Source: Panonychus citri
Lineage: Eukaryota; Arthropoda; Arachnida; Trombidiformes; Tetranychidae
DNA: 64,000 nt
NCBI RefSeq assembly: GCF_014898815.1
Contig: NW_026515543.1
Coordinates: 2,604,001 to 2,668,000 of the forward strand
Direction: 5' to 3'
Shown here one piece after another: positions 39,101-49,000 of this stretch. Under the pieces are notes generated by a model, which saw nothing but the letters and a program-made list of their open reading frames with translations, was not told the DNA's origin and made no database searches. Made by a program: the position numbers and the translations under genes. How positions within the stretch are numbered: the first letter of the stretch is position 1; each line of letters starts with the position of its first letter.

Positions 39101-39620
39101 ACCTTATGTGATGGAAAAAAAATTGTCAACAATTTAATTTTTCACTTCTATTTAGACTCCATGGGATGAAGTTAAAAAAGATCTGATGAAAGATGCTACC
39201 TTGACGGAAACAATTTTAGATAAAATTGCCGAATTGATCAATCAACGTGGATCCATTGATAAGTTGGATGAATTGGTTAATGGTGAACTGGGAAAGTTTA
39301 AACCTGCTCAGGAAGCTTTGGAATCATTGAAAATCCTATTGAAATATTGTCAATCACTGGGAATTGAAGATGGAATCATTGAGTTTGATTTAAGTCTTTC
39401 CAGAGGATTAGATTATTATACTTCTCTTATGTTTGAAGTCTCATTACGAGATCAAGTTGATCATGGATTTGGTTCTATTGCTGGTGGTGGACGTTACGAT
39501 AATTTAGCTACTTTATTTGCTGGAAGTAAATATAAAGTACCTTGTGTTGGTTTCAGCATTGGAGGTGATAGATTATTGGCAATTAGAGAGTATCAAAAAA
39601 CCTCTCTAGTTAACGCATAG
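36178..39620 (+). CDS. HisRS: Tandem-fused histidyl-tRNA synthetase (two HisRS units, 11 exons, 839 aa)
   Basis: HisRS is a class II, normally homodimeric enzyme that attaches histidine to tRNA-His. Exons: 36178-36397, 36513-36673, 36768-36875, 36948-37046, 37142-37870, 37940-38062, 38228-38474, 38566-38726, 38813-38920, 38987-39085, 39156-39620. All have GT-AG introns and one continuous frame. Unit 1 (residues 1-439) has VPKGMRDFG, motif 2 (VYRRDNP, GRFREFYQC), the HisA motif ARGLDYYTG (R278), AAGGRYDGL, motif 3 GVSVGIERI (R333) and the anticodon-binding domain (about 348-439). An acidic/Lys-rich linker (440-498) joins it to unit 2 (499-839), which has TPKGM, YRTDKP, FREFYQC, SRGLDYYT, GGGRYDNL and motif 3 GFSIGGDRL. 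Unit 2 stops right after motif 3, so it has no anticodon-binding domain, and Thr609 replaces the motif 2-loop Arg (R120 in unit 1). No WHEP domain or clear mitochondrial leader is visible. The start is the first ATG after an in-frame stop at 36,151-36,153. The joining of the halves is a splice prediction and needs transcript support. Confidence 0.85.
37871..37939 (+). other. Junction intron between the two HisRS units, with in-frame stop if retained
   Basis: This 69-nt intron (GTAAGT...CCTTTAG) separates the anticodon-binding-domain exon from the linker exon. If it is not removed, translation runs two codons (Val-Ser) into it and stops at TAA 37,877-37,879. That would yield a normal-length single HisRS of 441 residues ending ...VETLVS. 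Splicing or premature 3' end formation here could therefore choose between single and double HisRS. The sequence allows this, but no use is shown. Confidence 0.5.
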
Positions 39621-39827
39621 GTGATTTTACCCAGGGAATCCAAGAAAAAGATAAACTCTGATATTTATAACCATTTGTCAAGTAGAAAGTGAGGCTAATT
39701 TTGTAATCTTTTTCATTGATTTTCAATCATATTATTAAAACTTGAAAACTCTTGTTATACACCATTCATGTAATAGAAAAAAAAAGATTCGAAGCAAAAA
39801 AGAGAAACGAAAACACAACACCAAAGG
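39621..39827. other. Convergent 3' intergenic region between HisRS and prefoldin 6
   Basis: The region is 207 bp long and should hold the 3' ends of both genes. An ATTAAA at 39,734-39,739 on the plus strand is a possible poly(A) signal for HisRS, about 114 nt past its stop. I saw no AATAAA on the minus strand for the prefoldin gene. Confidence 0.45.
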
Positions 39828-40501
39828 TTATCCTTGCTTTTGAAGTTTACCAATCACTTCCTTCTGTTCGAGTTGTTGTTTCTCATACTTCTTAATAAGT
39901 TCTTCTTGCTTTTTCCTAAAGAAAATTGTAAGAAAGTGAAAAAGAAAATTATTAATAATATTTGGAACATTGAAAAGGGAAAGTCATTGAGAGAGAGAAA
40001 GAGAGACTTACATTTCTCCTGTAATATATTTAATCCTATTTTGAACATTATCTTTGGCTTCTTTGAGTTCTTGTTTAATCAGTGCAGGTCCTATTAGCTT
40101 ATAAACATTGTCAGAATCATCCAATAAGTCTAATTCCTGTTAATAAAAGGAAGAAAGAATAGAAAACAATCAATGTGGAGAGAAAAAAGAAAATGGAAAA
40201 TGAAAATGATTCATCACTTGGGCATGAAGAACATTTAACATGCAAGAAAATCTCGGAAAAGAATTAGAAAACACTATAGATTTTTCCTTTTCTAAAAAGA
40301 ACAATAGTGCAACTAAATCAAAGACAATTAGTTTAATTATTGGAATAGAAAACAAACCTGTTTAACAATATTATTTTCGTTTAATTGTTCATCCAACTGC
40401 TGATGGGTTGAAACCACTTTTTGATAATCTTTTTGGATGCTGCTGAATTTGGCGATTTCTTCAGCTAATTTAGCAGAGACAGCAGCTTTAGGAGCTTCCA
40501 T
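39828..40501 (-). CDS. Pfdn6: Prefoldin subunit 6 (118 aa, 3 exons)
   Basis: Prefoldin is a cytosolic hexamer that hands unfolded actin and tubulin to the chaperonin CCT; subunit 6 is a beta-class subunit. Exons on the minus strand are 40358-40501, 40012-40136 and 39828-39915, all with GT-AG introns and one frame (357 nt with stop). The coding is recognisable from QLDEQLNENNIVKQELDLLD, then NVYKLIGPALIKQELKEAKD and RIKYITGEM, which match the conserved prefoldin 6 core (TENNIVKEEL, FKLLGPVLVKQEL, RLDYITAEI in vertebrates). N- and C-terminal heptad segments form the two coiled-coil arms flanking a short beta hairpin. The length is close to the usual ~125-130 residues. It converges on HisRS. Confidence 0.92.
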
Positions 40502-42479
40502 GATGATTGATCAACTGATTAGCGATTAATTAATTACCTAAAATTACAGGGAAAATAATCACAGGATTAAAATTAAATGAACAAACAATTGTGACAATTA
40601 AATGAAAACAAATGAGAAACTAAATGTTAGAGAAAAATAAAAGACCGACGTAACCATGGTTACCCTTTTAAAAGAACCCGCGACTTTTAAAATTCTTTAT
40701 TTTTCTCTTTTTTCTAATTGTTTAAAATGAGAAATTAACTTGCAATAGAATTAAATTGTTGTTGATTGTTGATTGCTGATTATGAGAAAATTTAAATGAT
40801 TGGAAATGAAATGTTGTTCGTTCTTAATTAGTTATGTTTTGTTGTACTTTCTCATATGAAAAATGTAACAATTAACTGATCACAATTTACTGATAATTTT
40901 TCAGAATTTAAATTAATTGTTATTCACTTGAATTTAGATGATTTAATTGTAGATTATTAAGTAAATGCTGTAAGTTACATTTCAAGGTAAAATTCAATTC
41001 TAATCAACTACCACTCCCTTTAATTGTGGTAATCATAATTTACTAATCATTTTGGTTTATTGAACAGTTAACACAATTTAGATTATTAAGATTTAATCAA
41101 TAAGAAAATCAAATTATCAGAATCATTGATTGATTCAGTTCTAGGATAACATGAGATTGGAAAAATAAAAATTAAAAACTAATTAATTTTAATCATCCAG
41201 GTTAATCAATCAACAATAATAATGAGAAACAATTAAAATTAAATGATCAATACAATTAATATAATGAAAAGTTTATATTAGTTAACAATTAACCTTAAAT
41301 TGTTTTGTTTTTTTTCATTAATCTCAGTTAATCAAATTTAAACACACTGATTGTTGGTTAATCATATTCAATAGTCAATCAATAATTATGATTAAAAATG
41401 AAGCAAATTGATTGTAACTTTAATTTTTGATAATCAATGATTAAATAATCAATCATTTAGAAAGGGTAAAAGTAACAATTAAGTCATCAATTGTTTAATT
41501 GTTAGTTAAAATAATTTAATATTCAATGAAAATTAAGTTTAACGATCAATTTGTTTGTTAATTGTGAAAAGTTAATCACAACCGTTATGATATTAATTGT
41601 AACATTTATACAACAACAACAATTAACATTATTTAGTTTAAGGTTACAATCAAAACTAATTTAGTATCAATCAAGTTAATCAGTTACAATAATAATCATC
41701 ATAATCAAAAAAAAAAATATGAAAATGAAAGTTTCAATTTGATTGTTAATTATGATATTTAGCAACAATTAAACTTACAATGATTATGATTTAACTATCA
41801 TTGACCCTTTTTGTAAATCGTGATAATCAATTAATCAACCAGAATTTAATCAGAGGCCATCGCTGATTGTTTCACAATCAAGTAAATCTAAATCAGATTA
41901 AATCAATAGCTAATCAAATAGTTAATTGTATGGTAAAAATAATGATAACAATACAATTAATCATTTTCCCATAAATCTAAATAGTCACACCTTGATTTTT
42001 AAATTATTATTTGATTATTATCAATAATCTAAATGTAAATTGTATACATACAATTAATCAGTGGATTAACTAACTAATCAAAAAAGTTAATCAAAAACAT
42101 TTAATAGTTTTGAAAAAAAAAGTTGATGGTCAATTTTAATTGAGATGATAATCAATTAATTGTCATCATAATTGCCTCTAAATTTCATGTTTACAATTAA
42201 CAATTAATGAAACAACATTTTCACCAATTGATTAGTGTAAAATTTGATAATCATTTTTGTGGCCACTTTAAATTGTTACACTTGATTATCAGTTGAAATT
42301 GGATATTAATTATTGATTAACAACAACAGACACAAAAGTTTATCAAAACTAATTGTAATTAGATTTTTACCTTCCGGAGTATTAAATTAGTTATAATAAT
42401 CAAGTATAAAAGGTGTTGATTGTTGCATCGGGCAAGGAATTACAATTTAATACAGTTCGATTATTGTATTAATTCATTT
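40502..42479. other. AT-rich intergenic region, prefoldin 6 to DAPK (divergent)
   Basis: No coding exon seen. A GC-richer patch at about 40,645-40,685 (ACCGACGTAACC... CCCGCGAC) lies about 150 bp upstream of the prefoldin start and is its likely promoter area. The rest is A/T-rich words. Confidence 0.5.
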
Positions 42480-43028
42480 TGATTACAGTTCGATACGAAA
42501 AAAAAGTTCAAAACGTCCAAGGGGAGGGATTAAGATGAGGCGGTTAATATGAATTTGGAGCGAAAAAGGTAAAAAAAAAAGTTGAACAGTTCAAATGAAA
42601 GTCGAATGCGCATCGAAAAGAGGAAGTACCATTAACCTGTACACCAATTTTTCTCATCACCCTGTACTTTTTTTCTGTAATTTCTGTCTACAGCTATCCA
42701 TCAGTAGCTCCATCTAGTTGATCCTTGTTGTTGAAGCTTCTCACTCTCTCACTTACTCTCTCTCTCTCTCTCTCTCACTCTTGTTGTTCCTCTTTGAGCT
42801 TTAATTTGTTCAGTAGATTCAGAATGTGAAGATGAATTAATCTGGAACTTGGTGAAACTATTATTGAGTTTAAAGCTGAGCATCAAAGTTGATCCGGTGA
42901 TTAGCTGATCTCAGCTTTTCATCATCATCCCGATAATTGTGAAATATATAAAGTGCCTAAAGGATTATATTTAAATCAGGTGATAACAATTTGTTACCAA
43001 TATCCAAAGGAAATCCTAACAATCAGCA
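42480..43028 (+). promoter_or_regulatory. Putative promoter and 5' UTR of the DAPK gene
   Basis: This patch is GC-richer than the spacer and directly precedes the DAPK start codon. It contains a CTCF-like word on the minus strand (CAACTAGATGGAGCTAC, 42,704-42,720) and a (CT)n tract (about 42,756-42,776). The last in-frame stop before the ATG is TAA at 43,017-43,019. The transcription start is not determined. Confidence 0.35.
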
Positions 43029-46000
43029 ATGAAACAACAATTTAATTCAGAACCAATTGAATCGGATTATTTTATCGCTGAAAAAATTGGCAGGTAAGTC
43101 AATCAATTGTAAATTACATTTAACCTTTCAAATGAATAATCAAATGATCATCGTCACAATTACCAATTTAAATTGATTGTTTAATCAGCCTCACAATTTA
43201 CCTTTTACTTTTACTCTCATCTAACAATTACAATTGTAAATTTAATACTTTTAATTGTATCAATTAAGATAATCATCATCATCATCATCATCATCATTTA
43301 GCAATTTAATCACAATTTGGCTTCAATGTTTATCATTTTGTAAACACAACAACAACAACAACAATTTACTTTACCTTGCTAATTACTAATCAACTGCAAT
43401 TAAACATTCAGATTAGTCTTTTAATCACTGACAATTTTTAATCAACAATAATCAGAGAAATTAGTTAATTGTCTCAATCATATTAATAATAGTAAATTGA
43501 AATCAAATGTCACATTGATGTTTGTTTATTGTTTATCTTTCATTCATCACCATTGGAAACCCTGATGACCGGTTTAAGCTTTTTAATTGTCCTTGATTTT
43601 CATTGATCATTTGTTTTTTTTTGATTAACTGATTTAGTTAATTCATTTACTATTATTATGATTACCTGGTTATTGTTTCTGTTTCCATGGTGTCAATTGT
43701 TTCCGTTTAAGTAAACATGATTAAAAGTGTATTCTATGTGAATGATTGGGTTACCTGTTAATTTTTTTTCTCAATTCCCTTCTAATTGTTAACAATCAGT
43801 TCTGTTAATCAATTCTAATCTCATTAGAACTTTTTCTTTCTCTTTCTTTCTCTTTCTTTATGTTCATTGATTGAATCACCAACAATTTAATAGTAATTTG
43901 ATTCATTGAAATTAATTCAATTGTAATTTGAACTTCTTCTCATTATCCTTGAATTTATCAGAACTTTTTCTTTCTCTTTTCCTTTTTCTTGATTATAACG
44001 GATTCTTTTTTAATTGTTAACACACAATCCGATTAAATATCTTAATTGTGACACAGGAAATTTGTTACTTTTTCTTACACTTAGAGAATTAACTTAATTG
44101 TAATAAATATAAACACACACGATTCTCACAATTTTCTGATAATTGAGTTCTCATTGAATACAGAACAAAATTGACAACAATTAGTTAATTGTGACAAAGG
44201 TGAGAGATGAGAGGATTAAGATGATTGTATTGTCAAATATTGAGAGAGAAAGAGAGCGAGAGAGAAAAATACATTTAATTGATTGATTGATTAATTGTCT
44301 TGTTTGTAATTAGTTTTAGAAGAGCAAGAAAATTTACTGATTTAGATTGTTAACAATTTATTGATTGTTTATACTCAATCAGTTCTGATGGTCAGCTAAA
44401 TGATCACCAGGCTAATGTTAAATCACATGGTCTTGGTGGTGCAATTTGTTGTCTAATTAGTTGATCATCTAGTTGATTTTGTTGATTTGATTGGAAAGAG
44501 ATTTGATTGTTCCAACGATTATCATCCATATTGGGAATTCTTTGCATGGGAAAAGATTAAGAGTAAAAACAGAAAAAAAAAGAATTGGATAATACAATTG
44601 GAGATTAACTTAATCTCATCAGAATGGGAATTAAGGTAAATTAATTACTTACATTGGAACGACAACAATTTTAATTGGATAATAATTGGGTTGAACAATT
44701 TGAGATGTTGATCTTGCCATTGGTGAGCCAAAGTGTTGCATAAAATGTGAAGGCTTATTGGATTGAATGGAAAACACAATGATACAATTAAAGGTCTTAA
44801 TTGTTGACCATAATCATTAAACTTACCTGATTAGGTGTATAAGGAGACCTTGATTGTAATGATGGATCCATGAATTGATTGTGCATCGTTGATTGTGGTT
44901 GTGGTTGTGGTGGATAAGGCATAATGTTGTGTAGAAATGGAATCGGAATCGGAATTGGAATTGGGATTGATTGTTGTTGTGTTGGTGCTCCTGAATTATT
45001 GTAACAACAATTAACCATTTTTAATTAGAATCGAGTAAAATTAACTGTAAATAACAATTGCTTACCTGTGATAACAACGTTTCCTTTGCTGGCAGTTGAC
45101 AGTTTACTTGAATGTAAACAATTAAGAATTAGAAAATAATAAACAATTGTTCTGAAAATTGTAACAATTAATGAGACTGGAGACATTTTTCCAATGTTGA
45201 TGATACACTAATCACTTTTCAAATGATTGTAATTTAAGTTAAACTCTTAATTGTTGTGAATCTTTGATAATGATGATGATGATGATGGTGGTGGTGATTA
45301 GATGATTTGATTTGGTTGATTTAATCTTCGGGTCAAAATTGTTTTCTTTAGGCAATTGACCAAAAATTAAGATCATTCACTTTCACTCAGTCAATAATCA
45401 ATTGTTAATCCAAGAATCATTAATCTAATCAAAATTGTCGCAACTCAATTTAAGCTAATTGTTAATAGAAAACATGAAAAATTAAATTTGGCAAAACAAA
45501 CAATCAGCGATTTCAACATTTCCTTACCATCGTGTTATTAATTGTACAATAATTATAAACCAAATTAGATTAACCAAACAAATCAGTTGATTCTGATGCT
45601 AATTCAAGGTAAATCATGATAATCATCATCATCATCATCAATATAATGATTATAATTATCGGATGTTGATCATTTTTCTTGCACAATTTAATGGTCATTG
45701 GTCCTCTTTCAAAGTCCATTGACTTTGCTGGTCTATCCTTTCAATTGATATTTATTATCATTACAAATTTGAAAGAGAAAACGAGAAACAGATTAAAGTT
45801 AATCTTTCATCAGATTAGATTAACATGGGTCATTATTATCACCATTAAATCATTACCAATACACGCCCTTGATTATATTAACAATATGAAGACAATTAAC
45901 AAAAAAAACTATCAAATGATATTCAACAAAATGAAGATAAAAAGTTTTACCTGTTAACCATAATTGTTACCTGTTTATTATTTTCTCACTAGATTAATGA

Positions 46001-49000
46001 ACTTTATGTTAATTAACAGGTAGAAAGTTATTATCATCATCATGTGTTGATTGTTGATTGTTGATTAACGTTGATTCATTGACACCTAATTGTAAATAAT
46101 ATGAGACAATGAGTAAATCATGATTGTCCTTTGGTTGGAACTGTATATGATTGTGATTACCATTATTTAATTGTTGTTTTGTTGTTGCCGATCAACAATT
46201 AACTAATTTGCTTGATAATCTTATTAATTGATAGGAAATACTGACCATTGGATTATTAATTGTTACACTTAATGGTTGTCCAATCTGTTTAACAGTTTGA
46301 TTGATGATAATTCAATTGTATCTTTAGATTGTCACAATTTTCAAGCAATCAAATTAATCATTTATCTTGATGATGATGATGATGATATTAATTTTTTAAC
46401 ATTTGATTATCTTAATCTAAAGTTAATTCATATTAATTTACATCTTCTTAAATGATTACAAGTAATTTATTCAATTTGAATTGTTGTTATCTGTTCAACA
46501 ACAATTACTATTAAATAAATCATATAATCCATTGAGGATAATTTGATTGATAGTTATGTTAATCACAATGATTTAATCATCAGCAAAAAGCTAGTTAATC
46601 ACACATGGATAAGGTATTAGTAATTGTTGATGATGAAACTCAAATGATTAAATAATAATAACAATATTAGATTGAAAAGATGACCAACAATCAGAGACCT
46701 TGGATCAAGTAATATAATTATTATTAACTAACGATTATCATTTGGATATGATTAAATTTGATTACACTGAAAGAAATCAATAAGTAATAATAATAGAAAT
46801 GAAAATGGGAAATCACAATCAAATTTGATTAAGAAAATAAGTTGAAAAAAAATGATCAATGGAAAATCAAATCAATCAAGTGAATCTTTTGTTTTCTGTT
46901 TGATTGTAAACAGGGAAACTAATGATTGAAAACAATTTGACGGGTAAATAGCTGTTAATTACTAAGTATTAATCATGACAATTGTGATGATTAATGATTA
47001 ATCAACATCGGACTATGGAAAGTTTAAAAACTCATTCAAATCAACAGTTAATTTAGTGATTGATTAAGATTTTCTGTTTCCAGTTGCAACTTTTAACATT
47101 GTTGTTGATGATTTTCATTTAAATCATTTTCATCTTTAATCTTGATTGTTGATCATTTTTGTTTTGCTTTTTCCTTAATCAATATCTTGATTTCTAATTA
47201 TTATTATTAATTTAATATCATTTGAATCAATTTTTGACACTTGGTATTTTCTTGATAATATCAAAAGGGAGATTCTTATTTGTCCCTGAACATGGATTGT
47301 GAATATTATTATTATCAATGTAATACCATTGTTATTAACTCGATTGATAGGGAAATAAAGTTAATTGGACAACAATTTGGTAAACAATTTAAGTTAATAA
47401 TAATATCTAGTGATTACTAGGAGCCCAACAATCAAAATTGTCTTCATTGTGATCAGTTTAAATATCAGAGGAGAAGAAGAAAAAAGTTTTTCTCTTTCAA
47501 TTGAATGGACATTAAGTTACTGACCAGTGTAAAGTTTGTGCCTTTTTCTTGTTCTCATTGATTTCGATTATTAATTATTAATCAATTTATCATGAATTTA
47601 AATGCCAATAATCAGAATATATCGTCAAACAAATTACAAGTTAATGGATTAACTTCATTACAAAGTGACGATAATAATAATAACAACAACAGTGAATCTT
47701 TGATTGTGTCATCAAATTTAATTACTACCACATCATTTTCATCATCATCACCATCATCATCATCTTGTGATAATAATAATCAAATTTCATCAACATCTTC
47801 ACCTTTAATGTTCAATGGTCGTATTAGTTTAACTGCTCGACCAGCGATTCGTATTAGGAATCTTAATGTCACCTATGGTCACTCGGGGTCAACTGAATTT
47901 GTACTCAACAATGTTGCAATGACCGCTCCCAAGGGTTGTATTTATGGTCTATTGGGTCCATCAGGGTGTGGCAAGACCACGTTGATTAAGTGTTTAATGG
48001 GTTTGAAGATTCCCGATTCTGGTGAGATATCGATATTCAATTATAGTCCAGGTACTCGGGAAAGTGGTGTTCCTGGACCTGGGGTGGGTTATATGCCCCA
48101 GGAAACTGCGCTTTCACGAGATTTAACCATCAAAGAGACTTGGACATTTTTCGGACGAGTTAATTTCCTAACATTTGATCAAATCAGTGAACGAATATCA
48201 TCACTAATCACCTTATTAGATCTTCCTGATAAAAATACACTAATTAGTTCGTTGAGTGGTGGTCAACAGAGGCGAGTTTCTTTCGGTGTTACAATCCTTC
48301 ACAATCCAAGGTTATTGATATTAGATGAACCCACGGTGGGTGTTGATCCACTTTTACGATCTCGTATTTGGCGACAATTAACAAACACGGCAAGACTTTA
48401 TGGGAGTACGATAATTGTTACAACTCATTATATTGAAGAGACTCGTAAAGCCGATGTTGTCGGTTTCATGAGGAAAGGTGCAATCATCGCCGAGAACAGT
48501 CCGAATGCATTCATGAGCCGATATGGTGTTAACACTTTGGAAGCCGTTTTCCACCATTTATGTTATATCCATAAACGAGTCTCACTTTCGGGCTCCATGA
48601 AACAAATATCATCGAAAGAGGGAGCGAAAAAAAAGTCAACCATCAACTCGAAAGTTCGAGGAAACAATAACGACAGTAAAACAACAATTGCGACACTTTC
48701 AGCCCCATGGTCAAGACCCAATGAAACCTCCGATACTCATGCTTGGTGGATACAATTTGTCGCAACTTTAACCAAATACAATTTACAAATTATCCGCCAA
48801 CCAGAAACAATAGTCGCCTCCCTTGTGCTTCCCATAATCATCTTGTTGGTGTTTTGTGTCTGCATCGGAGGAACTCCCAACGGTGTACCGATCGGCCTCG
48901 TTAACCACGAAAATTGTGACTATACGACCCATCAAATCAACGATCACCACCAAAATCACCATCAGAAGCACCATCATCATCAAAATCACCACCACCATGA

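Noticed and set aside
37946..39620. Second HisRS half as a separate downstream gene starting at ATG 37,946
   Set aside because: There is no promoter-like or intergenic space, and the exon has a good acceptor directly after a good donor in the same phase. The fusion is simpler, though transcripts are needed to settle it.
39834..40355. Plus- and minus-strand open frames around the prefoldin gene
   Set aside because: They cross the prefoldin 6 introns in wrong frames; the spliced minus-strand model explains the region.
45679..45957. 92-codon plus-strand frame between the nested genes
   Set aside because: Ile/Lys-rich chance frame without signal, motif or splice evidence.
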